The notes beneath the pieces are model-generated. The model searched no databases. It saw only the letters and a list, made by a program, of their open reading frames with translations, and was not told where the DNA came from. From NCBI GenBank assembly GCA_965247015.1, contig CBDFGG010000006.1:496001-560000 (forward strand): a DNA stretch of 64,000 nucleotides, read 5' to 3'. Position 1 is the first letter of the stretch, and every line of letters starts with the position of its first letter. The stretch is from JAIXWP01 sp965247015. Lineage in GTDB: Bacteria > Bacteroidota > Bacteroidia > Flavobacteriales_D > Sanyastnellaceae. Position numbers and translations under genes: made by a program. Positions 8,456 to 15,952 of this stretch are shown piece after piece.

Positions 8456-8942
8456 CTATCACAGTACCGTAGTATCGTAGTGTCTCACTAGCACAGTGAA
8501 ATTTTAGTGTGATACTGTGAGACTGCGGTACTGAGATACCGTGGTAGTGAAATCGCGAGTTAACTATATTGTCAGAATCAAATAACTATCACAGTACCGC
8601 AGTAGCTCAGTGTCTCACTAGCTCAGTGAAATTTTACTGAGATACTGTGAGACTGCGGAACTGAGAAACTGTGGTAGTGAAATCACAAGCCAACGATATT
8701 GTCAGAATCAAATAACTATCACAGTACCGCAGTATCGTAGTGTCTCACTAGCACAGTAAATTTCAACTGAGATACTGTGAAACTGCGGTACTGAGATACT
8801 GTGGTAGTGAAATCACAAGTATAAATTATCATCAGAACCAAATAACTATCACAGTACCGCAGTATCGTAGTATCTCACTAGCACAGTTAAATTTTACTGA
8901 GACACTATGAAACTGCGGCACTGAGATACTGTGGTAGTGTAT
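8451..8942. repeat. Tandem array of 130-bp hairpin units R3-R6
   Basis: Four copies start at 8451, 8581, 8711 and 8841, exactly 130 nt apart. Each has a left arm of CAGT words (ATCACAGT, ACCGCAGT, ATCGTAGT, GTCTCACT, AGCACAGT), an A/T-rich turn, a right arm of ACTG words (ACTGAGAT, ACTGTGAG, ACTGCGGT, ACTGAGAT, ACTGTGGT), and a linker ending GTCAGAATCA or similar. The last copy lacks the linker and stops 8 nt before the end of the radical SAM gene. This fills the gap 8456-8950; nothing else was seen there. Confidence 0.9.
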
Positions 8943-8950
8943 TTCAATTC

Positions 8951-10270
8951 CTATCGCCCAAGTGTAGCTCTCCGCAAAAAATAGTCGCTCTGCACTTCCT
9001 TCGGCGGATTAAAATAGCCAAACGCCAAATGCGGAAATTCTTGGCGGATTAAATTCATCATATTTTTTATTCCTATTCCTTCGGGCAATTCGCCGATGTT
9101 TAGTTTTCCGAGGTACCAATCGGGATCGATGTTGAAATTGCGCCATTGGATCATCGTTACATCTGCATACTTAATAAAGTCGCGCAGCGCTTCGTATTCT
9201 TCTTGCTGATCGGTCATTCCGGGGAAGGTGAAGTAATTGATACTTGCCCATCCACCATGCGCGCGAACTACCTTGGCACTATCGCGGATATCCTCGAACT
9301 TATAATTGTTCGGCAAGTAATACGCCTCATAAATATTCTTGCGCGCACTGTTGGTGCTGACACGAATACTATTCAATCCTGCTTTGCATAGCTCATCAAC
9401 TGCGTTGGGCTTGCTGCCGTTGGTATTGATATTTATTATTCCTCGATCGGTGTGCTTGCGAATTTCTTTAATCGCATCACGAATCAATTGCCACACGAGC
9501 AACGGTTCTCCTTCGCAGCCTTGACCAAAACTGATGATGGGTCGCTCTGCGGTTTGAAGGTGAGGCACGGTAAATTCTACGATCTCGGCTACACTCGGAA
9601 TGAAATCCAATCGATCTTGTGAAGATGAAATCTCATGTTCTTCTGGCTGAAAACTAATACAGCCAATACAATTACTATTACACGCCGGACTCACTGGAAT
9701 CGGACATTCCCATCGTCCCATGAAGAAATTGCGTGCAGCTGGACAACTATATCGAATACTGCAATTTTGACCAAGATGCTGAATCAAGCGATTGTCTGGA
9801 TGTTTGGCCAAACGCTCCTTGGTTTTTTCTACAATAAATTCATGATCGAAATTCTCCAAATCTTGACGCTCATCTGGATCGATGCGCACTGCGGTGCAAT
9901 AGAATTTATCATCCAACCATCCGATCACGGTATATGCATACAATGGTAAGGTGGGTGCGTTTTCTTCATCGGTTCCAAATGCGGCTAGAAAGGTCTGCGT
10001 ATGTGCAGGACTAATCAATGCTGCCACTGCTTCTACATCCTCGCGTACTTCGTATTCGCCGGTCTCAACATTCAAACCATACGGTCTGCGTCCTGGTAAA
10101 GTGAATAGATCGCTACCATAAGGCAGCTCAATGAAGTCTTCTGGTTCTAAGGGATAGACGTTGTATCCAGAGCGTCCCACGGCCTCGTAACGGGTGTCTT
10201 CAAAGATGTTTCCTTCCGCATCGGCATAGACCATATACGGCACTTTTCTAGGATGTTGTAGCTTATTCAT
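8951..10270 (-). CDS. Radical SAM protein with N-terminal extension
   Basis: A 439-residue protein. The [4Fe-4S]/SAM motif is C197-x3-C201-x2-C204 (CNSNCIGC). Downstream lie GQGCEGEPLL and INTNGSKP, which fit the SAM-binding strands. A separate N-terminal domain of about 160 residues precedes the barrel, and C170, C176 and C189 sit just before it, possibly for a further metal site. The substrate is not evident. A -7 promoter element (TACCTTTG, 10276-10283) lies 5 nt before the ATG. The gene is divergent from the MBL-fold gene at 10320 and ends next to the 130-bp array. Confidence 0.85.
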   Translation of the reverse strand: MNKLQHPRKVPYMVYADAEGNIFEDTRYEAVGRSGYNVYPLEPEDFIELPYGSDLFTLPGRRPYGLNVETGEYEVREDVEAVAALISPAHTQTFLAAFGTDEENAPTLPLYAYTVIGWLDDKFYCTAVRIDPDERQDLENFDHEFIVEKTKERLAKHPDNRLIQHLGQNCSIRYSCPAARNFFMGRWECPIPVSPACNSNCIGCISFQPEEHEISSSQDRLDFIPSVAEIVEFTVPHLQTAERPIISFGQGCEGEPLLVWQLIRDAIKEIRKHTDRGIININTNGSKPNAVDELCKAGLNSIRVSTNSARKNIYEAYYLPNNYKFEDIRDSAKVVRAHGGWASINYFTFPGMTDQQEEYEALRDFIKYADVTMIQWRNFNIDPDWYLGKLNIGELPEGIGIKNMMNLIRQEFPHLAFGYFNPPKEVQSDYFLRRATLGR

Positions 10271-10275
10271 CGGTG

Positions 10276-10283
10276 CAAAGGTA
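10276..10283 (-). promoter_or_regulatory. TAnnTTTG -7 element, radical SAM gene
   Basis: TACCTTTG on the minus strand matches the Bacteroidota -7 consensus. Only 5 nt separate it from the ATG, so the transcript would be leaderless or nearly so. Confidence 0.55.
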
Positions 10284-10319
10284 GAGATTGACTAATTTCA
10301 CACCGCAATTCAAATTCGA

Positions 10320-11081
10320 ATGACTGTTACTTTTCTCGGCACTGGTACTTCTCAAGGCGTTCCTGTTATCGCTTGCCATTGTCCTATCTGTACCTCCGCC
10401 GACCCTAGAGACCAGCGCCTTCGAAGCTCTATCATGCTTTCTCAAAACGACCGAAATGTGGTGATCGATACAGGTCCCGATTTTCGTCAACAAATGTTGC
10501 GCGCCCGCGTGCAACGCCTCGATGGGGTGGTATTCACGCACGAACACAAAGATCACATCGCAGGGCTAGATGATATCCGTGCATTCAATTATTTCCAAAG
10601 AGAAAAGATGAATGTCTATTGCACGGAAGCGGTAGAGATTGCTCTCAAGCGCGAATTCGCCTACGCATTCAGCGATTTCAAATATCCTGGCATTCCAGAA
10701 ATTGAATTGAATCGCATTAGTAATGCTCCGTTTGATGTTGCAGGAATGCATCTTTCTCCCATTGAAGTAATCCACATGAAGATGCCTGTATTCGGCTACA
10801 GAATCGGGGATTTCACATATATCACGGATGCGAATTATATCTCTGAATCTGAGAAAGAAAAAATCAAAGGCAGCAAAATTTTGGTGCTCAATGCCCTTCG
10901 CCGCGAAAAACATCCTTCGCATTATGCCTTAGATGAAGCATTGGCATTGGTGGATGAACTCCAGCCTGAAGTGGCCTACTTCACGCACATCAGTCATCAA
11001 TTGGGTTTGCATGAAGAGGTATCGAAAGAACTTCCCTCCCACGTGCACCTCGCCTTCGACGGACTCACGCTGACGATCTAA
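10320..11081 (+). CDS. MBL-fold metallohydrolase (PhnP-like)
   Basis: A 253-residue metallo-beta-lactamase-fold hydrolase. Visible metal ligands are H74, H76, D78 and H79 in FTHEHKDHI, D50 in VIDTGPDF, H152 in VIHMKMP, D168-x-N in ITDAN, and H223 in FTHISHQ. The N-terminal FLGTGTSQGVPV and the Cys-rich ACHCPIC (C19, C21, C24) are typical of PhnP-like phosphodiesterases. The exact substrate is not predictable; PhnP itself cleaves cyclic ribose phosphate. It is followed after 23 nt by the acyltransferase gene. Confidence 0.85.
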   Translation: MTVTFLGTGTSQGVPVIACHCPICTSADPRDQRLRSSIMLSQNDRNVVIDTGPDFRQQMLRARVQRLDGVVFTHEHKDHIAGLDDIRAFNYFQREKMNVYCTEAVEIALKREFAYAFSDFKYPGIPEIELNRISNAPFDVAGMHLSPIEVIHMKMPVFGYRIGDFTYITDANYISESEKEKIKGSKILVLNALRREKHPSHYALDEALALVDELQPEVAYFTHISHQLGLHEEVSKELPSHVHLAFDGLTLTI

Positions 11082-11092
11082 GAATTCGTGGT

Positions 11093-11100
11093 TACATTTG
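11093..11100 (+). promoter_or_regulatory. TAnnTTTG -7 element, acyltransferase gene
   Basis: TACATTTG lies 4 nt before ATG 11105. If active, transcription would begin at about the start codon. The alternative is a start at Met17 (11153), or cotranscription with the upstream gene. Confidence 0.45.
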
Positions 11101-11104
11101 CCGC

Positions 11105-11974
11105 ATGTTTGGATCTGCACTACTCTATTATCTTTTATTAAAACCTCTCAGCATGTTGCCGTATCCTGTCTTGTACGGGATCTCCAACTTTTTCTATTAC
11201 CTCATCTATTATGTAGTAGGCTATCGAAAAAAAGTGGTTTTCAAAAATTTGAAGAATTCATTTCCGGAGAAATCTGATGCCGAGCTAACGGTTATCATGA
11301 AGAAATTCTATCGCCACTTCTGCGATTTGGTAGTGGAGAGTGTCAAGAATTTTTCCATAAAAGATGAAGAAGCCACGCGCCGCTTGGTATCCGTGAATCT
11401 CGAAGTGATGAATCGCTATGCTGAAAAAGGACAAAGCGTGATCCTCGCGGGCGGACACTATGCCAACTGGGAACTTTGGGCAGTGGCGGGTCCGCAGAAG
11501 CTCAAGCACCAAGTGGTAGCAATATATAAGAAGCTTCGCAATGATTATTTCGACCAGAAGATGCGCGATAGCCGCGGCAAATTTGGTCTTCACCTGGTGC
11601 GTACGCTTGAAACAGGAGAATACTTCAGATCCAATCATGATAAGAATATTGCCATGGTCTTCGGATTCGATCAATCCCCTAGCAATCCCAAGAAATGTGT
11701 GTGGATTACCTTTATGGGTCAAGAGACAGGAGCGTTATTCGGGGCGGAGAAGTACGCAAAAGATTACAACCTCCCCATTATTTATGGCGAGGCGCGCAAA
11801 GTGAAGCGCGGCCATTATGAGATGACCTATGAGCTCGTAACCGAGACTCCTGGGGACTATCAGCACGGAGAACTCACCCAAATACTGCATGATCGATTGG
11901 AAAAAGATATTCGTAAAAACCCCGAATACTGGCTCTGGTCGCACAAAAGATGGAAGCACAAACGACCTTCATAG
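11105..11974 (+). CDS. Lysophospholipid/lipid A acyltransferase (LpxL/HtrB family)
   Basis: A 289-residue inner-membrane-associated acyltransferase. An N-terminal hydrophobic helix (about 5-40) is followed by ILAGGHYANWELWA (about 115-128), the HxxxxE-type catalytic motif H118/E123 of the LpxL family. In lipid A synthesis such enzymes add a secondary acyl chain; Bacteroidota also use relatives for aminolipids. Length is normal for the family. ATG 11105 is the first start; Met17 is an alternative because of the promoter position. Confidence 0.85.
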   Translation: MFGSALLYYLLLKPLSMLPYPVLYGISNFFYYLIYYVVGYRKKVVFKNLKNSFPEKSDAELTVIMKKFYRHFCDLVVESVKNFSIKDEEATRRLVSVNLEVMNRYAEKGQSVILAGGHYANWELWAVAGPQKLKHQVVAIYKKLRNDYFDQKMRDSRGKFGLHLVRTLETGEYFRSNHDKNIAMVFGFDQSPSNPKKCVWITFMGQETGALFGAEKYAKDYNLPIIYGEARKVKRGHYEMTYELVTETPGDYQHGELTQILHDRLEKDIRKNPEYWLWSHKRWKHKRPS

Positions 11975-11993
11975 AAAAATTTCATAGTATTAC

Positions 11994-12023
11994 TTTGAGA
12001 TTAAAAGAAAAGTCGTATGTTTG
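11994..12023 (+). promoter_or_regulatory. rplS promoter
   Basis: TTTG at 11994-11997 and TATGTTTG at 12016-12023 are separated by 18 nt. This is a full match to the Bacteroidota sigma-A promoter (TTTG, about 19 nt, TAnnTTTG). It predicts a 5' leader of about 35 nt for rplS. Confidence 0.75.
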
Positions 12024-12063
12024 CACCCCAATTTCCGAACGGAATATTTAAAAATACCGCGTC

Positions 12064-12447
12064 ATGAATCGCATCAAGGAACTAGAAAAGAAATTAACTC
12101 CGGTAAAAGAGTGGCCGGCGTTTCAAGCTGGAGATACTATCTCTGTAAGCTATAAAATTAAAGAAGGAAACAAAGAGCGTATCCAAACTTTCGCTGGTGT
12201 TGTTATTCAGCGCAGAGGTACTGGTACTACTGAAACTTTCACTGTTCGTAAGATCAGCGGCGGTATCGGTGTAGAGCGTATCTTCCCTATCTCTTCTCCA
12301 TTCTTGGATGCTATCGCTGTTACTAAGCGCGGTCGTGTTCGTCGTGCTCGTATCTTCTACTTGCGCAAGCGCACAGGTAAAGCGAGCCGTATCGCAGAAA
12401 GAAAATACTTCGGTAACACAGCAGCAGCTGCTGCAGTTGCAGAATAA
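12064..12447 (+). CDS. rplS: 50S ribosomal protein L19
   Basis: A 127-residue protein with the L19 signature: FQAGDTISVSYKI (about 20-32), FAGVVIQRRG, FTVRKISGGIGVERIFP and the basic VTKRGRVRRARIFYLR. L19 sits at the 30S-50S interface. An Ala-rich tail (AAAAAVAE) follows the usual end. It is monocistronic here, with its own promoter upstream and a strong terminator 30 nt downstream. Synonymous codon choice appears strongly biased (CGT, GGT, GCT), as expected of a highly expressed gene. Confidence 0.97.
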   Translation: MNRIKELEKKLTPVKEWPAFQAGDTISVSYKIKEGNKERIQTFAGVVIQRRGTGTTETFTVRKISGGIGVERIFPISSPFLDAIAVTKRGRVRRARIFYLRKRTGKASRIAERKYFGNTAAAAAVAE

Positions 12448-12477
12448 AATATACACGGTTGATTTGCCGAATAAAGA

Positions 12478-12502
12478 CCTCCCTTCCGGGAGGTTTTTTT
12501 TT
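12478..12502 (+). terminator. rplS intrinsic terminator
   Basis: Stem CCTCCC / GGGAGG with a TTCC loop, followed by nine T residues. Confidence 0.9.
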
Positions 12503-12512
12503 GAACCTACAT

Positions 12513-12520
12513 TAGCTTTG
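12513..12520 (+). promoter_or_regulatory. TAnnTTTG -7 element, cutC
   Basis: TAGCTTTG, 4 nt before ATG 12525 and directly after the rplS terminator, so cutC needs its own promoter. A nearly leaderless transcript is implied. Confidence 0.5.
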
Positions 12521-12524
12521 TCAC

Positions 12525-13226
12525 ATGACTACTCCACTCATTGAAATCGTAGCCTCTACCCTGCACTCATGCATTGAAGCAGAAAAAGGAGGCGCAGGAC
12601 GCATCGAACTCTGCGCTGCGCTTGACACCGCAGGCGTCACTCCTAGCCTCGGATTATTTCTCGAAGTAAAAAAACACGTCAAGATCCCCGTATTCGTAAT
12701 GATTCGCCCACGCGAAGGCGACTTCATTTATTCCGATACCGAGATCAAAGTGATGGAAGCCGATATCGCCTTGTTCAAGCAACACGGGGCAGATGGATTT
12801 GTATTTGGATGTTTGAGCAAAGAAGGAAACGTAGATGTAGCGCTCACTTCACGACTCGTAGAGCAATGTGAGCCCTTACCCGTCACCTTCCACCGCGCCT
12901 TCGACCTGACCCCGGATTTATTCGAGGCCTTAGAAGACGTGATAGAAGCCGGCTGCACCCGCATCCTCACCAGCGGTGGCATGAATGCCATCAACCCCGC
13001 CTCCGCCGCGATGATCCAAGAATTGGCCGAAGAAGCCGAAGACCGCATCATCATCATGCCCGGCGGCGGCGTCACCAAAGAAAAGATGTCCTATCTCCAA
13101 TACGATATCCTCTTCGAATACCACCACAGCGCCCGCGAACAAATCCAAAGCCCCCACAGCTCTGATCTTTTCGAGATGAACTATAAAGAGACGGTGCGCG
13201 AGCGCGTAGCGCTCATTGGTTCTTAG
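12525..13226 (+). CDS. cutC: CutC family TIM-barrel protein
   Basis: A 233-residue protein with the CutC hallmarks: EIVASTLHSCIEAEKGGAGRI at the start, FVMIRPREGDFIYS (about 55-68), DGFVFGCL, VTFHRAFD (about 125-132), RILTSGGM and IMPGGGV. CutC was linked to copper homeostasis in E. coli; the biochemical role remains unclear. The stop codon TAG lies inside the first word of a GTTCTTG iteron array, so the downstream composite element is fused to the gene's end. Confidence 0.9.
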   Translation: MTTPLIEIVASTLHSCIEAEKGGAGRIELCAALDTAGVTPSLGLFLEVKKHVKIPVFVMIRPREGDFIYSDTEIKVMEADIALFKQHGADGFVFGCLSKEGNVDVALTSRLVEQCEPLPVTFHRAFDLTPDLFEALEDVIEAGCTRILTSGGMNAINPASAAMIQELAEEAEDRIIIMPGGGVTKEKMSYLQYDILFEYHHSAREQIQSPHSSDLFEMNYKETVRERVALIGS

Positions 13227-13340
13227 TTCGTGGTTCTTGGTTCTTGGAAAAGGGTTTGGCCACGGATTGGGACCACCCTTCGACTTCACTTCGCTAACGC
13301 TTCGTTTCGCTCAGGGAACGAGGCGCTTCGCTCAGGATGG

Positions 13341-13391
13341 CAAAAAAGAAAAAAATGGGGCACAAAGTGCCCCATTTTTTTTCTTTTTTGC
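13341..13391. terminator. Bidirectional terminator core A1
   Basis: ATGGGGCAC / GTGCCCCAT around an AAA loop, with a long A tract before and a long T tract after. It can terminate transcription from either side and is the natural terminator of cutC. Confidence 0.75.
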
Positions 13392-13617
13392 CATTTTGCG
13401 AGCGAACGCCGTTCCCTGAGCGGAGCATTTGATCAAGCGTAGCGCGGATCAAATGCGGAGTCGAAGGGCGGTCCAAAGCCGTGGACAAACTTTTTTTGAC
13501 GAACGCTGATAATAAGAACGCACTCCACGGATTTGCACCACCCTTCGACTGCGCATTTAATCTACGCTTCGCTTGATTAAATGCTCCGCTCAGGGAACGG
13601 TGTTCGCTCGCTAAATG

Positions 13618-13671
13618 GGAAAAAAGAAAAAAAATGGGGCACTTTGTGCCCCATTTTTTTTCTTTTTTCCC
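13618..13671. terminator. Bidirectional terminator core A2
   Basis: The same stem as A1 with a TTT loop (the reverse-complement orientation), A tract on the left and T tract on the right, flanked by GGGAAAAAAG and CTTTTTTCCC. Confidence 0.7.
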
Positions 13672-13829
13672 ATTCTGAGCGGAGCACCTCGTTCCCTGAG
13701 CGAAACGTAGCGCTAGCGAAGTGAAGTCGAAGGGTGGTCCCAATCCGTGGACAAACCCCACAAAGAACAAAGAACCAAGAACCAAGAACAAAGAACCAAG
13801 AATCAAGAATCTCGAATTATTTTTACCCC

Positions 13830-14804
13830 ATGAAGAAACTATCATCAATCATTCTACTACTAATGACGTGCGGAGCGGTCTTGGCGCAGGTGGAGAATTT
13901 AGTATTTGAAGGAGCGGGTATTCGAGGGATCGCTTATTGTGGGGCGTTGCAGGAATTGGATGCGCGTGGGGAATTGAAAACCATCAAGCGTGTTGCAGGG
14001 ACATCTTCGGGAGCGATTACTTCTGGATTGCTTGCAGTGGGCTATACTCCGCAGGAGATCTATGATGTGATCGGTTCGACCAACTTTGCGAAGTTCAATG
14101 ATGGTGGATGGTTCTTTATTGGCGGCATTCATCGATTGAAGCAAAAGCTCGGATATTATAAAGGCGATGCGTTTTTGCATTGGCTTGAAAAACTCATTAT
14201 TGCCAAGACGGGAAACAAAGACATCACATTCCAACAACTTTACGATAAGCACCTGGCAGACGGTCGATTCAAAGAATTGGTGGTGACGGCTACGAGTTTG
14301 AATCACCAAGAGGCGATCATTTTTTCCAGATACAATTATCCCAACATGCGCATCGCAGATGCCATCCGTGCATCGATGGCCGTGCCTTATTATTTCGAGC
14401 CAATGATTATTGATGAAAATGGAAAAGCGGTGGAATTAAAAGATATGAAAGCATCCGATCACATCTGCGTTGACGGTGGATTCACGACTAATTTTCCCAT
14501 CTACATTTTTGATCAAGCTCCATATAACAATCCCAACACCCTAGGGTTCCGCATCGACAGCAACGAGCAAATAGCAATGGACCGCACGACCCGCGAGATT
14601 GTAGACATGCCCATCAAAGACGTGCAAGATTATTCCGTAGCATTTTATTACCTCATCAAAGAAACCATGAATCGCTACATGCTCACCGAACAAGACTGGT
14701 CCCGCACCCGCAGCATCAGCGACTGCAACATCGGACCCAAGGTCAAAAAGCTAACCCAATCCCAAAAAGATCTCCTCATCGCAGCGGGGAAAGCGGCGGT
14801 GTGA
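13830..14804 (+). CDS. Secreted patatin-like phospholipase
   Basis: ATG 13830 is the true start; the open frame extends 32 codons upstream into the repeat element. The 324-residue product has a signal peptide (MKKLSSIILLLMTCGAVLAQ). It has the patatin catalytic features: oxyanion loop EGAGIRGIAY, nucleophile Ser in AGTSSGAI (GTSSG, about residue 55), and Asp in CVDGGFTTNFP. Patatins are lipid acyl hydrolases with a Ser-Asp dyad. The length is typical of a single patatin domain with no beta-barrel, unlike the larger PlpD type. It is probably periplasmic or lipid-anchored at the outer membrane. Confidence 0.85.
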   Translation: MKKLSSIILLLMTCGAVLAQVENLVFEGAGIRGIAYCGALQELDARGELKTIKRVAGTSSGAITSGLLAVGYTPQEIYDVIGSTNFAKFNDGGWFFIGGIHRLKQKLGYYKGDAFLHWLEKLIIAKTGNKDITFQQLYDKHLADGRFKELVVTATSLNHQEAIIFSRYNYPNMRIADAIRASMAVPYYFEPMIIDENGKAVELKDMKASDHICVDGGFTTNFPIYIFDQAPYNNPNTLGFRIDSNEQIAMDRTTREIVDMPIKDVQDYSVAFYYLIKETMNRYMLTEQDWSRTRSISDCNIGPKVKKLTQSQKDLLIAAGKAAV

Positions 14805-14808
14805 GGAA

Positions 14809-15343
14809 CGATTCTCGATTTTTGATTCTCGATTCTTGATGGTGTCGCTCCACGGATTTGCATCGCCCCTTCGACTTCACTGCGCTAGCGCTTCGTTTCG
14901 CTCAGGGAACGAGGTGCTCCGCTCAGGATGGGAAAAAAGAAAAAAAATGGGGCACAAAGTGCCCCATTTTTTTTCTTTTTTCCCATTTTGCGAGCGAACG
15001 CCGTTCCCTGAGCGGAGCATTTGATCAAGCGTAGCGCAGATCAAATGCGGAGTCGAAGGGTGGTCCAAATCCGTGGAGCAAGTTTCTTCTTTTTTGCCAT
15101 TTAGCGAGCGAACACCGTTCCCTGAGCGGAGCATTTGATCAAGCGTAGCGCAGATCAAATGCAGAGTCGAAGGGTGGTCCAAATCCGTGGAGCATGTTTC
15201 TTCTTTTTTCCCATCCTGCGTGCACTGGGTCCCCGAGCGTAGAGAATTTTAAGAATTGCAAAGCAATTATTAAAATGAACGGAGCGAGGGGCAAACCCGT
15301 GGACAAACCCCATCGAGAATCGAGAATGGAGAATCGAGAATCG
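14809..15343. repeat. Composite palindromic element B
   Basis: Fills the convergent gap between the patatin gene and the LOG gene. GATTCTC-type 7-nt words follow the patatin stop; GAGAATC words (about 15307-15340) mirror them before the LOG stop. The core at about 14930-14984 is a bidirectional terminator. The right flank, from the GCGAGCGAAC block to the GTCGAAGGGTGGTCC block, is present twice in tandem (about 14989-15082 and 15104-15196). A divergent block with GAATTGCAAAGCAATT follows (about 15215-15308). All blocks end in CCGTGGAGCA or CCGTGGACAAA. Confidence 0.85.
14930..14984. terminator. Bidirectional terminator core B
   Basis: The same ATGGGGCAC-AAA-GTGCCCCAT stem with flanking A and T tracts as core A1. 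It serves the convergent patatin and LOG genes. Confidence 0.75.
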
Positions 15344-15952
15344 TTAGCCCTTCGCAAACTTTATCGCATCCTCTGACCATTGGGGGGCGTTGAGGATGGC
15401 GGGGACGATTTCTTCAGGGGTGGATACTACGGTCCACATTTGTGCGTGAACGGTGCCCATGAATCCCTCGCGGATGGAGCGATCTAGCATTTCTACCAAA
15501 GGATCATAATATCCGTTGGTATTTAAAATGACGATAGGCTTGGTGAAGAGTCCTAATTTTTTGAGGGTGATGGCTTCGAACAATTCTTCGAAGGTGCCGC
15601 AGCCACCGGCCAATGCGATGAGCGCGTCGGTGTTTTGGAGAAATGCTTTTTTGCGTTCGTGCATGTCGGCTACGAAATGAAATTCTTTCACTTCTTTGTG
15701 CGCCCACTCTATATCTTTCATGAAGTGAGGCATGATGCCTTTGATTTGTCCGCCTTTGCGCACCATGGTGGTGGCAAGGCATCCCATCAATCCAGAACCG
15801 CCGCCGCCGTAAACGACGTTGATTCCGCGCTCTACTAAAATATCTGCAAGGCGCTCTGTGTCTCTGAAATGTGCGGCATCGATCTGATCGCTACTAGCAC
15901 AATAAACACACACTTGAAATGGAGCGAGGGAATTAGACATAGCATTAATCAT
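15344..15952 (-). CDS. LOG family Rossmann-fold protein
   Basis: A 202-residue LOG (TIGR00730-like) protein. YGGGGSGLMG (about 48-57) is the nucleotide-binding loop, and MHERKK (R100, K101) is the conserved substrate motif. The second family motif PGGxGTxxE appears as AGGCGTFEE (about 115-123), with Ala replacing Pro. LOG enzymes release free cytokinin bases from nucleoside 5'-monophosphates; in bacteria the role is broader nucleotide hydrolysis. ATG 15952 overlaps the TAA of smpB (ATGATTAA); Met5 at 15940 is an alternative. It is probably cotranscribed with smpB. Confidence 0.88.
   Translation of the reverse strand: MINAMSNSLAPFQVCVYCASSDQIDAAHFRDTERLADILVERGINVVYGGGGSGLMGCLATTMVRKGGQIKGIMPHFMKDIEWAHKEVKEFHFVADMHERKKAFLQNTDALIALAGGCGTFEELFEAITLKKLGLFTKPIVILNTNGYYDPLVEMLDRSIREGFMGTVHAQMWTVVSTPEEIVPAILNAPQWSEDAIKFAKG

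Larger units (their letters stand above)
13217..13829. repeat. Composite palindromic element A, double core
   Basis: Fills the gap between cutC and the patatin gene. The outer parts are 7-nt words: GTTCTTG repeats from the cutC stop, and AAGAACC/AAGAACA repeats (about 13763-13810) on the other side. Inside lie inverted arms such as ACCACCCTTCGACTTCACTT and GAAGTGAAGTCGAAGGGTGG, each holding CGCTCAGGGAACG or its complement. Two terminator cores (about 13341-13391 and 13618-13671) are the centres of two units in opposite orientation, which makes an imperfect palindrome of about 500 bp. Open frames here are by-products of the repeat. Confidence 0.85.

Noticed and set aside
8451..8942. CRISPR-like array
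   Set aside because: The units are 130 nt and joined head to tail with similar linkers; there are no unique spacers of constant length and no cas genes.
13734..13829. N-terminal extension of the patatin gene
   Set aside because: The 32 extra codons lie in heptamer repeats; a normal signal peptide begins at 13830.
13294..13848. 184-residue minus-strand frame, and similar frames at 14836-15182
   Set aside because: They are translations of the inverted repeat elements; the peptide repeats itself wherever the arms repeat and has no start signal.
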